A stretch of 64,000 bases of DNA from Azorinus chamasolen (GCA_963576725.1 OY755241.1:53760455-53824454), one strand, 5' to 3'; numbered from the stretch's first letter, positions 1 through 15,400 are shown. Notes: a model not told the origin generated them from the sequence alone. Translations and numbers: made by a program.

Positions 1-205
1 CATTGATTATAGCTCGAAATCGGAAAATGTCGTAGGTGAAAATTTCTGTACAAATAATTTGCTCAGCAGGCTAAAGGTTAATCAGTATTCCACAACCATT
101 AGTCCTTATCCGCTATTCGCGAATTGACTCGCATTTGCAAATAGCTTGGATACAGATGAAATGCCAAGTAACTTTGCACCTCACGAAGAAGTTGTTTGGC
201 AATTG
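1..205. repeat. Degenerate TTAA-D-type MITE remnants
   Basis: The end GCAGGCTAAAGGTTAA at 66-81 matches the terminus of the element at 32286-32434. A decayed GGATCC-type hairpin follows at about 130-205. Both are in the intron before the first visible prominin exon. Confidence 0.5.
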
Positions 206-345
206 GTCAAGTGTTTCAAAGATATGATCGAAATTGTTTAATAAAAATGTAATCTACATACAAGTGATGGTTATTTGAATCATATAGACATCTTACTTTG
301 TTCTTTTTTTCATTATTTCATACTATTTTTTTTATTTCTCTTTAG

Positions 346-498
346 TTACGCTGCAGCTGCAGGACTAGCGGGTATCACAACTTTGATTGTTACTTTACAA
401 TTCCTGGGACTGGGTTTCGGCTCTGTAGGACAGGGCTGGGCAACAGAACCATCCAAAAGGGGATGTGTTTCTACGGCCGGGGGAAATTTTCTAATGGC
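346..498 (+). CDS. Prominin exon a (membrane segment 3)
   Basis: The acceptor tttctctttag precedes 346 and the donor gtaagt follows 498. The first base completes a codon and the last two bases start one. It encodes a hydrophobic helix (GLAGITTLIVTLQFLGLGFG) and then RGCVSTAGGNFLM, which is close to the vertebrate prominin motif at the same place. Confidence 0.92.
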
Positions 499-3400
499 GT
501 AAGTAGTTTACATATTACACTTTACAGTAATACAATAAGGAGCAAATGCTCTATTTAACACATTGGTTTAAAAACTATATAATTCTAGTAAGCCCTCCTT
601 TTCAGTAGATTTATTTAATCCTTTCTTTCATTTAAACGCCTTTTCACGCATCTGCAAACAGAATATACACAGATCAGACGGCTCCTAAAACAGGATCAGG
701 GTATGCTCTGTTCGCTTATAGTATAATGTAGACACAACTTCCAATTTTCATTACAACTATTTTGCCATAAATATTCAGTAGGTATTGAAATTGGGGAAAC
801 ATATAGGACAGTGAAAGGGTTACATGTAATGTAGGAAGACTGGGTTAACTACGTGTCATTTATATTGTTATTATACCAAGAAATATTCCTTTCATTCTCT
901 TACATTGATACATGTATGGTGCTATCAAATCAACCATTATGACATTGCCTTACAAACTAGTTTCTCTTTAATTAAAGCTGCAGATTCTTTAAAAAAAATC
1001 TGTTAAATTGTCTGTCCTCAGATCGGTTGGTTTTATATTCATATTCTCGTCACTGCTGATGCTGTTGACCACAATCTGTTTCTCACTTGGAGCTCTACTG
1101 GAGAGATTTGTTTGCCAGCCCCTGTCCAGTGACGACCTGCAGCTACTAAAGGTAGTATGGTGTTGGTATACCAGAACTCTAAGCTGTAAAACCTTATGAA
1201 CAATGTCATTTCTACAATGGCAGACAATGTACTATTTCAAATTTTGGAAGCAGAGAGAACAGACTCAACTCAGACCGTTTCTATAGTAGCCATTTGTTCT
1301 TGGTCTACTGTGATTGCAAATGACTTAACCCATACCCTCAGAAGCTATATTATGACCCAACCTCTTTCAATAAATTCACCGAAAAGGATAGATTACTAGA
1401 GAAAAGGTAACGTTTAAAACTGTACAGTATTGAAATAATTGTGATAAATAGAGCATTTGCTCCTATGGAGCAAATGCTCTATTTATCACAATGGTTTCAA
1501 AAAGTGACTTTTACAGAGAAAAAGGCGTCAGTATGAGGGAATGCCTTAAGAGGCCTATCTATGTCGGGCAGTGCGACAGTCGGTTGGTTGGTCGGTCGGA
1601 TCATCCAGATTTAAACATAGTACACTTGTAGTTGGTGTCGCAATTTTCTCCTTCAATTTGAAATTCATTGAAGTTATACTTGGTATGCATAACAAGTATG
1701 AATATTAAATGTACTAGACACCATGTTCATAGGTTTAGCGCCAGGCATTGCAAAGTTATCTCCCCTTGAACTTTGATAATTTTATGTCATTCAGCCCTTA
1801 GATATTATTATTATTATACCACATGTATATAGCGCTCTTTTCACACTGGATATGTGCGTTCAAAAGCGCTTCACATGAATGAAATCACTAACCGGAACGA
1901 TCCGCATGATTATCTATCCAGAAAATGAAAGATGTACAATAAATATGAAATCGCTAGCCGGAAGGAACTACATGATTTTCTATCCGGTCAATGAAAAATA
2001 TGCAAAAGATATACAATAGATATGAAATCACTATCCGCAAGGAATAGCATAAACTGTATTTACAAACTTGATACAGACAAGTTTACTGAAAGCCATGCTC
2101 ATCAATATCACAAATTAGAATAATCTGTATTAACAAATTGATACAGACAAGTTGACTGAAAGCCATGCTCATAAATATCATAGATTAGAATAAATGGGCT
2201 GACTGAAAATCATTCCATTTATATGACTATTGGGTCAACTGTTAGCTTGATAGGTTGGCTGAAAGCCATTCCTATCCTGATCAAGGCTGCTGTGAATGAG
2301 TATTCACCACCTTTAGTGTTAGTTCTAGTTTAAATCTGGATGCATGTTCTTTATCAAGGAAACAATTTTTCTTAACCCTTCTCTTACTGAATTTTAAAAT
2401 ATATTTCTACTTCTTTACCCATGCCCTGTTGTATAATTACATATGTCTTCACGGTGTACAATGTACACAATGAAGATATAGTAACAAGTACTTCGCTGTG
2501 CAATCACTGCTGTGGAGTGCACTGGTTGCAAAACCAACTTGTAAATAGTGCAGACCCTGATGAGACAGCTCCTGTGGGAACTGTCTCATCTGGGTATTCA
2601 CTATTTACAGGTAGGTATATTGACGCGATTAGCAAGAGAAGGGTTAAATATTAACCATTTCCTTCATATAAACGCTTTTTCATGAGTTCACAAACAGAGT
2701 AGCCCCAGATCAGACGGCCCATGTGGGGTCTGCTGTTTGCTTATGCTATATATCTGATTATACAGTTTTTGTGAAAGCAAAAACATTACCTTGAAAAGTT
2801 TACATTATAAAATTCCAGCTAATAAATATTCATTATGTCATCATTTGTTACATTAATATTGAACAGGGAAAGGGTTAAGTGACATCTATTTGTATGCATA
2901 ATCGTCATCTCATCTTGAATCAAATTGCGAGTCGAGTCGAGTCGTGATAAGTAGGATGATGGCTAAATGGTCAGTTGGTTTGCTAATGGTCAGTTGATTT
3001 GTTAATGGTCAGCTGTTTTTGTTAATGGTCAGTTGATTTGCTAATGGTGAGTTGGTTTTATTTGCTAATGGTCAGTTGATTTGCTAATGGTGAGTTGAAT
3101 TGCTAATGGTCAGTTAATTTGAATATCAAATATTTCTTTGTTTTCAGATAGTAGATCCATTTTTCCCTACACAGGACACCCTGCGAGCTGACCTGTCGGA
3201 CATAATGAGGTTTGATCATCATTCTCTATTTGAACTTTATTTAATCATATTCTCCATGAATATTAATTTATATTAATTAGGTAACGTTTTGTAATGGCTT
3301 GAGGACACAGAACTTTTTGGCCATTGTAGATATTGTAGAATTATATCTGCAGTAAAACCTCTCTATAACGGCCGCTAAATTGTGTTGGCTAAGTTGTTGG

Positions 3401-6400
3401 TATATAGCACAGGTGGCTGCTTAAAGCAAGGTGAAAGTAAAACAGAACGCTCCTATGGGAGCGTTCTGTTTTACTTTCACCTTGCTTTAATCAACCACCT
3501 GCCTTTAACACAAAATATTTGATGTAATTTAGTGGCCGTTATAGAGAGGTGTTATTTTATATTATTCCATAAGCAAACAGAGCAGACCCTGAGCAGACGA
3601 ATCTTGCTCTGATTGCAAAGGCATAGTAAGCCATTCTGATAAACACATTTGCAAACAGAGCAGATCAAACTCTTGTAAATGACATCTGATCAGGGTCTGC
3701 TCTGTTTGCTAATGAAACGATTTAGAGCCAAATCAACACTTTCTGTTTTGGCCAAAATGTCCTATGAACAGTTACCATTATAGCAGTAATAAATCTTATA
3801 AATGTTCATGATAACATTATTTTTTACATGAATATTCATGGAGTAAGCAATTTGTGTGCAGCGTAATGCACTGATACAAGATTATGGAGTGACAACATTT
3901 AGTCACATTATTCTGACTGACTGACACCGATCGGTCAACAATTTCTTGCATTACCTTCATTTTGTAATAAATGTATGGGCATGATTATAGTTTAATCTTT
4001 TACTCCTTGAATATTCATTTAAGAAATAATGACGTCATGAATATTAATTAGATTAACTGTTATAATAACACATGGACACATGAAGCTTTGGTCATGGCAG
4101 AACGTGAAGAATCATATCTACATTATACCATAAGCAAACAGAGCAGACCCTGATCAGACGGTTCCTATCGGAGCCGTCTGATCTGGGTCTTGTCTGTTTG
4201 CAAGGTCGTAGAAAAGCGTATTTATGGAGTAAAAGGTTCTAATTCCATTATAATTTACAGTTTTATTATTTACCACATTATTCTGAAACCAACAGTTCAA
4301 TAATTTACCTTCACTTTGTAATAAATATATATGCACGAGTATAGTTTAACTCATTTCCTCATAGACTATTTTTAGTCCCAACCTCTTGGAATAAATCTAC
4401 AGAAAAGGAGCATATACTAGGGAAATGGAAAGTTTCAGAAGTGTGTAGCTTTGAAACCATTGTGATAATTAGAGCATTTGTACCTATGGAGCAAATGCGT
4501 TATTTATCACAGTGGTTTAATTAATTGATATTTAAAGGGGCGTCAGAAGGCCTCAATAAGAGGGAAGAGCTTAAACTTTAGTCGATTCTATTGTATTTTC
4601 ATTATTTATCACCGTATTCATGACACCAAAAAATCATGATAAACGTTTATAATTAACTGTCTAATGTATAGTTTTATTCTTTATTTCAGAGACTGTCGGG
4701 ATGACAAATCAGCTTACACCGCTTTCCATCTCGAGCCAAAGGTTCATCTTAATACGCTAGACCAAACACTAGACTCGGAGAAACAGGTGTGACAATTTGT
4801 AACTAGAAATAGTACATCAACGCATGGTCTTTCATAGCCACTTGTTTCTACATATAATGTTTCACTAAGCAATTTTCAAATAAAAAAACATTTTACTTCA
4901 ATTTTCTAAATACTTGTTTTACCAGACTTAGAAGTGCATGGCGTGAGCATGAATTGTACCCTGTTGCAATTTTCAAGGCTGGTTGTTGTCCATCTGTCTT
5001 TATAAGTACACTGAGAGTGACAAACGGTCTGAATCCTTTCAGTCTCATGTGCAGTAGCACCATACTCCACTTGCATTGCACACTGTGCATTAGTAGCCCT
5101 GGGTCCCGTTTTGCAAAATATCGCATGTCCTAATTCTCGACCGTCATTTACTATTCACATGGCTGCAAGTTTCATCTTTTCTAGTATGCGACAATTTATT
5201 ACAACCCTTCGCATGCTGAATTCAAATGTAAACCAATCCTCTATGAATATTAATTAACTGATTCTTTCAAATGTTGGATCAGTTGAAGCCACTGCATTAT
5301 AATAGCAAAGAATGCAAACACGTATGAGATAGGTCCTCTAGCTATGTACGCTAACAACATAAGAAGAGTTAAATTAGTACTACAGCTTATGGCCTAAGTT
5401 CAAACGTATGGCAATTGTAATTGGAAGTCGCGATTGTTGTATGTTAAAATTTACGATAACTGTTGTATGATCTTCGTAAAACGCGTGCCCATGATTATGA
5501 CAATCACGTGCTTATGACAATCACGTGCACCCAAGATAATAACAATCACGTGCACCCAGGATTATGACAACCACGTGCACCATTGCTTATGACAATCACG
5601 TGCACCTAAGATTATGACAATCAGGAGCTGTCCAGTAGAACCTCTTTAACCCGTTACACCATAAGCTACTTTTAGATCCAAAATCTTTGAATAAATCTAC
5701 CGAAAAGGAGCATTTACTAGAGAAAAATAAAAATGTTAGAAGTGTGTAGTTTTTAAACCATTGTAATAAATAGAGCAGTTGCTCCTATGGAGCAAATGCT
5801 CTATTTATCACAATGTTTTCGTAGGGTGACTTTAACAGAGGCGTAGAAAGGCGTATTTATGGAGGAAAGGGTTAATGAGCCCATTTAACCCTTACCCCTG
5901 TAAAAATAAGGCCTGCTAATATTTGGATCTGGTTCAATTTTCACTGCTTTTGATTCAATCAAGAGAAACAATTGTCTGAGTGTCAATTAATTTGGATCCT
6001 GAATAGACGCCGAATTATTCAGCTTCTCATACAGATTCAAGCTTTTTGCATTTGCGAACCAGGTTGTGGTTACAGGGATATGGGTTAAAAATTATATACC
6101 AATCAAAATATCAGTGTAGAAAAGGGAGAAAAACTGGTTCGAAATTTTGAATAAATTATCAGTGTAGAAAGGGAGAAGTACCGGTTCAAATCTAGATAAA
6201 GTGTCGGGGTAGAAAGGGGGACGTACTGGTTCGAACATCTGAATAAATTATCGATGTAGAAAGGGGAAAAGTACTGGTTCAAATCTGAATAAGTTATCAG
6301 TATAGAAAGGGGGAATTGGTGGTTCGAAATCTGAATAAAATTTCAGTGTAGAAAGGGAGAAGTGCTGGTTCAAATCTGAATAAAATATCAGTGTAGAAAA

Positions 6401-9400
6401 GGAGAAGTACTGGATCAAATCTGAATAAAATATCGATGTAGAAAAGGAGAAGTACTGGTTCAGATCTGAATAAGTTATCAGTGTAGAAAGGGAGAAATAC
6501 TGTACAAATCTGAATAAAATATCAATGTAGAAATGGAGAGGGAGAAGTACTGGTGCAAAATCTGAATAAAATATCAGTGTAGAAAAGAGAGAATTAGTGG
6601 TTCAAAATATCAGTGTATAAAAGGGTTTCTTATTCTATATATTGCTTTAGAAAAAAGGAGAAGTTCGAAACCGGAATTAGAAGACATTTTCTATCAACGT
6701 AACGTTACCGGTACTTAGCTAATGGTGAACTTCTTGCATTTCTGTTTTGCAGAAAATCCACACAGCTTTTCAGTCTGTTCTGGGTGGAGCAGGTTCGATC
6801 TCATCGGTTGACTTCACAACTGCCACAAATAGCTTGTCGCAATTTAGTACTGCTCTTAGTGGAATGAATTTCGGAAATATGAAAGCCGTGGTAAGTCATT
6901 CGAAAATGTTGTAAATTGTCCTCGACAGAAACAAAAGAGGTATAAATGAACAAGAGATTTAAGACTTTACTGCATGTAAGAAATCATGACATCATGAATA
7001 TTAATTTGTTAATTTATTTTACTGGTATAATAACACAGGGAAATGTTGTTATGGCAGAAACTAGAATCATAGTTTTATTATTCCTTAAACAAACAGAGTA
7101 TATCCTGATCAGATGGCTCCTACTCGAGCCATTTGATCTGGGGTTGTTCAGTTTGCATCGACATTAAAAGGTGTTTATATTTAATTAACCAATGCCCTCA
7201 TAGGCTATTTTCAGACCCTACCTCTTTGGATAAATCTATTGAAAAGGAGCATTTACAAGAAAAATAGTTTTTTAGAATTGTGTTGGTTTGAAACTATTGT
7301 GATTAATGAAGCAAATGCTCTATGTATCACAACTGTTTCGAAATGAAACTTTTTCAGAGTCATCAAAGGGCGTAAATATGAGGAAATAGGTTAATATATA
7401 CAGATAATGTACTTATACCTATACAAATAACCTACTCAAAACCAAATGTTCAATAACTGATAACAAAAATACTTCACCTAAATGTCCAATAACAAAGAAT
7501 TGCATATGGTGTTATTTTCTTTCAGATACAACAGACACAGGGCACTGTCCCTCCGGTAAGCAATCATTTTACAGCCTTATAATCTAGCATTGCTTCATAT
7601 ATTCTGAAACTGAAAAACAAAAATCAAATTTTGGCGTATATTTTATTAAACATTGTCGCGTTGAGACGACACTCGTTGGTTGTATACCGGTGTTTTGCTG
7701 AAGCTAATATTTAGAAGGTGCTTCCTTTATCATTTCAAAATTCCTGTGAGTGAGTCAGTTTGGATCCAGATGAGACGCAAATTTACACGAACACTCATGT
7801 TAGTTGCCTTTGGTTTTAAGTCGGATACAGTAAAACCTCTTTATATTGGCCACTCTGTTAATTCAAGTATTTTGTGATAAAGGCAGATGGCCGCTTAAAA
7901 CAAAGTGAAAGTAAAACAGAACGCTCCTATAGGAGCGTTCTGTTTTACTTCCACCTTACTTTAAGCTGTCAGCTGTCCTGAATATCAACTAATTTACACA
8001 CTTTAGTGACGTTATGCAGAGGTTTTACTGTCTATGTACATTGTTACCTCGTCCCGATCATACTAACCCTTTACTCCATGAATATGCATGTACAAAATAA
8101 TGACATCGTGAGTATTAGATGAATTGTTAAAGTAGCAAACGGACACAGGACGTTTTGGCCATGGGAGAAACTGTAGACCTATTATATCTATATTATACCA
8201 TATACAAATAGAGCATACCTTATCTGTTCTAGTTTAAACCTATTTATTGCATATAATGCCATGCATGAGATTGAGCTACAAGTTGTTACAACATCATATA
8301 ACGCCCTCTCTCCAGGTAATACAAATACAGTGGTATGGCAATAAACAAACGGTTATGGATAATGAGTATGTACAATGAGACATGAGTAGATGTTTACATA
8401 TAAGTGCATAGGAGTATTGTCATAATACTAACAAGAACGATAATGTATAAAAAACACTTTACAAATAGTAACTGTAGTTGTAATATAATCTATGCAAGCA
8501 GACCTTGATCAGACCACCCATACAGATCTGTGTCTACTCTGTTTTCAAAGATGTAGAAAGGCATATAAAGGAGTACAGGGTTAACACTTTTCTCATAGGC
8601 TATTTTAGACACAACCTCTTTGAATGAATCTACCGAAAAGGAGCATTTACTAGAGAAAACGGATTTTTTTAGAATTGTGTAGTATTGAACCATTGTGATA
8701 AAAAGAGCATTTGCTCCTATGGAGCAAATGCTCTTTTTATCACAATGGTTTCAAGAAGTGACTATTATGGAGGCGTAGAAAGGCGTATTTATGGAGCACA
8801 GGGCTAATTCACACAAACTAGTTTTTAACATTTAAATATTGTGTAACGTTTCAAGGCACAGAGAAAGGTCCTGCTTTTAAGTTTTCTAGATATCATTTTA
8901 TACTATATTGAGGATTGAGCACAACTACCATCAATGGAAAGCATCTGTGGTTACATTTGCAAACAGTTTACCCAGCGTCTCATCAGGATTCAAATATTTG
9001 GCAACGGTACTCATGGATCTCTAATAGTGTTTTCAATAGGAATAACAGCTTAATCAACCAGGACAAATTTAAAAAAAAACACATTTATTTTAAATGCATA
9101 TAAAGTTTATTATAAGAGCCTTTACTCCGTGAAATTTTATGTAAGAAATAATGAATCACGAATATCAATTAGATGCATTTTTATAGTGGTATATAAACAC
9201 ATGAACTCTTTTCTTCCATGGCAAAAAAACAGTAGAGTCAGAACTATATTATTAGAAAACAGAGCGAACCATGGTCAGACGGCTTCTACAAGAAATTTAC
9301 TCTGTTTGCAATGGATTTAATAGACGTATTTATTGTGTAAAGATTTAACCTTTTATTTTATAAAGATGCCCTTTTACACCTTTGCAAACAGGGTAAACCC

Positions 9401-12400
9401 AAATCAGACGTCTCCTAAAGGAGCCGTCTGACCAGGGTTTGCACTGTTTGCATATGGAACAATATAGATACGACTTTAGAGTTGCTGCCATGGCCAAAAG
9501 TTCCTGTGTTAATATGCCATTATAAGAATAATTATAATTTATGTTAACGAATTCGTTTTTTCAGTTCCCACAAGCAGCGGCTTACAGACTTGCACTGGTA
9601 AGATATAGATTTGTTTTTTCCTCTCTCGTATACAATATCATTTTACCATAAGCTGTTTTCTTTTTTATCAGTGCATACAACTCGTGGTGAACATAAACAC
9701 AGTTATTCTCAAATACAAATATCGAAAGTTCACTCTTAACCCATTCCCTCATATGCTAGTTTTACATTTAACCTCTTTGAATGAATCTACCGAAAAGGAC
9801 CATTAAAAATTTATTTAAAATTGTGTAGTTTTGAAACCATTGTGATAAAAAGAGCATTTGCTCCTAAGGAGCTTTCTGCATTACTTTTGCCATGCAATAA
9901 CCACCTGATTTCAAGAATCCTATGTTCAATAAATGAATAGCCGCTTAACCCTTTCCCTGTTCTGTGTTTATTCCAAATTTCAATACCTACTGAATATTTA
10001 TTGACAAAATAGTTATAATGAAACAGGAAAGATTGAACATCGTAGACATTTTAGAAAGGAAAGAAACAGATCTATCAAATTCCATCAGCAAACAGAGCAG
10101 ACCCTGATCAGACGGCTCCTTTAGGAGCCGTCTGATCTGGGTCTACTCTGTTTGCAAATGCGTGAAAACACTTTATATGGGGAAAAGGGTTAAGGCAGGT
10201 TCTACTATATGGAGTTAAAATCAATCTGAATTTGAATGTAAAAGGTTACTGTGTTTCCATTTTCAGCAAAACATGATGACGGCCATACAGACACTTGAGA
10301 CCGAACAAACCTCTTCCGCGGTAATTCTATTGTCAATATGTTGTTAATAATTCCACATAATATTTGAAAAAACAAAACTGCATACTTGTTTATTAAGAAA
10401 GACGAATTATTTGCCAAATTTCGCAAGATTCAATTGTATTTTGAATCATAATGGAAATGATCACTGTACTTGTTATTATACAACTTCCATACTAGAGTGC
10501 CGTATACCCCAACTCACTCACTGACTCACTCACTCACAGACTCACTCATTGACTCACTGATTCACTCGCTGACTGACAGACTCACATACTCACTCACTGA
10601 CTCACAGACTCACTCGCTGACTGACTGACTGACTAAATCACCCACTCACTATTGATCCACAGAAAGTGACATTCACCTACACCACTGATATTTTTCATTA
10701 GTTTACATTATAAAGTCTTCCTTCAGGACTGAGTATACCCTGTTAGCCTACGTCCATGTTGATGGACACTGCAAAACCAAAACTGGGTTATTTTTCTGGA
10801 TCATAAGTTTCAGTACTTTGATTTATTACAATCGAATACTGCTTAGGCAGGTGCTAGGGTGAGTGAGTAGTTTTGCACTTTTAATTACTTCTCATGAACA
10901 GATTCAATGAAGCGTGTCTGCAATTTTCTCTTTTCACGTTGCTGCCTTTGCTTTCGAAGGATATCCTTTTCAGAGTACAGTAAATCCCCGCTAATTTGAA
11001 CACTTAAATAAGTATTATGTTTTGGGTTTTAAGACAGGTTGCATCAAAAAAGTGTTTGAATTTTCTTTACTATACATTAGAACCCCTCTAATGCGACCAC
11101 TTAATGAATAAACATGGGTGTCTTTATAAGCAGGTGGTTTGATAATGCAGGACAAAAGTAATGCAGAAAGCTCCTCTAGGAGCTTTCTGCATTACCTTTG
11201 TCCTGCATAAAGCTACCACCTGCATCTAGCACCCAGAATTATACATCTTTTAGGTGGTCGCATTAGCGTTTTTTTTACTGTAATTTCGAATTAAGGACTT
11301 ACTATATATTTGCATAGATATATATTCAGCCTTTATGTTAGATTTAAGCTTTACTGCTTGCATTTCATTATTTATTGCATAAATGTTTATGGAGTAAAGT
11401 GTTAATCTCAGCATCACTCATGAATCATTAAACATGATACACTATGGTCTTGAGTTATCTTAACTGCTTGAATTTCGTCAATTTCGTGTGATATAATATT
11501 TACTTGATTTGACTTTCTGTCCTAAGATACCACATGTTTAACAGACGCAAATCTAGAACTAGAAACTAATGAAGAAGCTGAAAATAGTTGACATGTTTCA
11601 TCTTTACGAATACACATGTTCTATATAGTCTTATGACTGTGACAGGTCTGTTCAAGTTGATATCAGATAGATCTTACCAAAACTATGTTCATACAAGTTT
11701 GTTCTTTGCAGACAACAACTGCAGACTTTCAAAATGGACTGAACCATGCATCAAGCAGAATATCCGCACAAATGGCGAGCGTAAGTAATTACTTTCATCT
11801 TTAAGACAATAGTTTTCCTTTTCATCGAATGAGAAGTACTGTCCATTTCAAAAAACTTTGTCAATAAATTTGAATCGATATTCTTTTTTCATTTCTTACC
11901 GGACTTTATATACGAAATTACGTCATTTATTTTAATATCAGTATGCAATGCATCCCTGTTGAAAAATGATAGGCTCCTCTATCCATACATGTTTTATGTT
12001 GAAAAAAAAATAATGTGGCGACGCTGTTGTTTATTGCTGTTATGTTGCTACCAAAAGTGCCCGGGGTTTTGTAATGTCCACACAACAGTGACTGGTTTTA
12101 ATATTTTAATAAGTTCCTCAAACAGATTTTCATTAACAAAATTCACACAAAGTTCCAGTTCAAGTTTTAGCATTAGACACAAAGTTACAAATCTAAAGTT
12201 CCTCAAGTATCACACAGTATTAAACACAGAGTTTACTAAAATTACTTTTCTTTACTTGTTGCTTAATTCTCCTCTATTTTTCTCCTCCTTTATTTTCATC
12301 CTGCCTTTCTTTTATAGCAGTCAGGTTGAAGAAATCACACATGCTTAAGTAACATGGCTTTATGCCAAGTTACAAAAGGTGCGAAAATATGTGATTAAAA

Positions 12401-15400
12401 ACAATCAACTTATTAAGGTAATCTTTGACTCCAAGATACAGAGCAACCAGTTTCAATTAAGTCAAGAAGCCTTTTGAAAACCAGTTAAGGTGTGTAAATA
12501 ACATTTAGCATGTAGAAAGATTGGCTGCATATGATTGGGATCTAAACTAAGAATTGAATGAAATACAATATCACAATATTAAATAAGAGAAATATTTCTA
12601 CAGTATAAAACTGTCAAATTTGCCAAATTTTGCATCATAATACATGCGGCGGCCATTTGCAAAGAAACAGCTGATCGAATTAGCGTGTAGCAGATTTCAA
12701 ATTCAGTGACAAAGTAGATCTAGATTCTAAATAGAAATGGACAGTAGATCTAGTCAAACTTGCACCAGATCTAATTCAAATTGGAGCTGGCATTATTTAT
12801 TCACACCGTGGTGAGAGTTAATTTAGTATGTGCTATGATATGTTTTAATCCAAAGCATTCTAAGTATATACTATAAAATAGTATGCATACATGTATGCAG
12901 TGTGCCTCGATATCTCAAACTCGGGTAACTTTAACTTAGAGATATAACTCCTGTTAAAACTTCGGTCCCTTCAAAACTGTGTAATGCAAAAGACATGCAA
13001 CAGCTTGATGCAAGTCACAAGTGATGCTGAAAGTTCCTACCTGCGATCTGCATTAACCCTTTCGCTGCCAATGCTGGATCTGTGATTACCTATGCAAACA
13101 GTTTGGATCCAGATGAGACGCCGAGTAACTCGGCGTCTCATCAGGATCCAAACTGTTTGTTACTGTTACTATGTTTTTTAAACAAAAATGAAGAAAATCA
13201 AAAGAATGAAATTTGTAGCAGACGACAAATTTAGCAGACGACAGAGTTTGGCAGCAAAAGGGTTAAATTGTCATATCGTAAAAGTTTCCAACTCCTGTTA
13301 TATCGAAGTAATTGACATGCTCCCCATATTTTTTAGATATTGAGGTTCCACTGTGTTTTGGTTTTCCCAGCTTTGTGGTTTCAGAGTTGTATACAATATC
13401 GTCTAAAACCAATTGTTTAAACTAAGATCCTGTTTTGTTACATTGGAGACCTTAATTTTAACAACGAGATATTCAGATCAGACATCTCCTGTATGAGTCG
13501 TTGATCAGGGTCTGCTCTGTTTGCTGATTGAATTTGATAGTTCTGTTTCTTTACTTTTCAAAATGGCAACAATGTTCCACCTTCTATTTTTCATTATAAT
13601 TACTTTGTCCATGAATATTCAGTAGGTAAATTCAGAATAATATACATATCTGGGTCTACTCTGTTTGCAAATGCGTGAAAAGACGTTTATATGAAGGAAA
13701 ATGTTAAAAACAGCTTACATCAAGATGAGACCCCAAGTTACCAGCTATTAGGATCCAAGCTGGTGGACACTCAGTCAATAGTTTCTCAAATGCTTGATTG
13801 AATCGGCGGTAGTCAAACTTGATTGAATCGGCGGTAGTTAAACTTGATTGAATCGGAGATAGTCAAACTTGATCCAGATCCAGATTGAGCAGACTTTTTC
13901 TGGTTATATTTGTCATATTTTCTTGTCCTTCGAGATCATTAGTTTCGATGTTATTAGTTTTGAAAATTTAATACCGCTTAACCCATTACCCCATAGACTG
14001 TTTTTTAATAAATGTACCGAAAAGGAGCATTTACTAGAGAAAGGGGAACTTTTAGATTTGTGTAGTTTAGAAACCATTGTGATAAATAGAGCATTTGCTA
14101 TGGGGCAAATGGTCTATCTATCACAATGGTTTCAAAAAGTAACTTTTACAGAGGCACCAAACAGCGTCAATATGAGGCAATTAGTTTAGCCGGTGCTAGG
14201 GGGCGTTAGCAGTATTGCACTTTAATAACTATATGTTTCAATGTGGAGTAAGGGTAAATAACAATGTGTTTCACTGTCTGTATTCAGCTGCTGGCGACAT
14301 TCCAGACGAAGATAACAGATATAATTGACCAGTACGTCAACTCTACAAAGCAACACGTAGGTCACACTTTAATCATTTACCTCAAGCATATTCAAGTTAG
14401 AAATAATGACATATTGAATGGTTTTTTTACTCAATGTTTATAATTATGTATGAACAAATGCCATTTTGGCCATGGCAGAACCTGTAGAATCAGGTTTGTC
14501 TTAGTTCATAAGCAAACAGAGCAGACCATGATCAGACGGTTCCTACGGGTTCTGTATGATCTGGGTCTACTCTGCTTGTTAATGCGTTGAACGTTGTCAA
14601 ATAAAACCTCTCTAAACCTCTCTAAACCTCTCTAAACCTCTCTAAACCGGTCGTTAGTTTAGTATAAATATCGGTCTTGAAGACACTTGGGTGCAGGTCG
14701 TGCAGAAAGCTTCTATAGGAGCTTTCTGCATGACTTTCACCCCGTATTAAGTTGCCACCTGTTTAAAAGTATCTAAATTCTTCTCAATTAGAATTCCGGT
14801 TTAGGGGGCTTTTACTCGTATATATCAGTTAAATGAGAAATGATGGGTTGTTGAAAAGTGAGAAAGGCCATCAGCTGGATATTAGGTGAATAAAATTTGA
14901 AAACGCAGAAAGATAAAGGGAGAGATATGGAGAATTGGACAAATGAAGAACACATATGGGTCAGCAAACAGATATCAATAATAACAATGATCTTTATGAT
15001 GCATTTAATTTCAGACAGAAAGTCCCCTATATGAATGAATACATTTTAGAATGGATTGTTTTAAATTTGATTATATGTAAACATTGTACTCTAACTATTT
15101 TATCCCTTTAGTTTATGAATATTCATGTAGGAAATAATGACTTAATGAATATTAATTAGATTAATTGATACAGAAGCACTTGGACACAGGAGTGTTTGGC
15201 CATAGCAGAAACTATAGAATCATATCTATATTATAGCATAGGCAAAGAGAGTAGATCCTGATCAGACAGGTCCTACAGGAGCCGTCTGGTATTGGTCTTC
15301 TATGTTTACAAAGACGTAGAAAGGCATATTGGAGTAAAGAGTTAAACCTTTCCTTGTTAAGTATTCATGTATCATGAGTATTTATTTGCTGATTTTTTGT

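Noticed and set aside
2421..2654. 77-codon open frame across a MITE
   Set aside because: Runs through the hairpin of the TTAA-D-like element; no coding signal.
11959..12348. 129-codon open frame
   Set aside because: Low-complexity A+T-rich sequence in a prominin intron, with no domain, paralogue or splice context.
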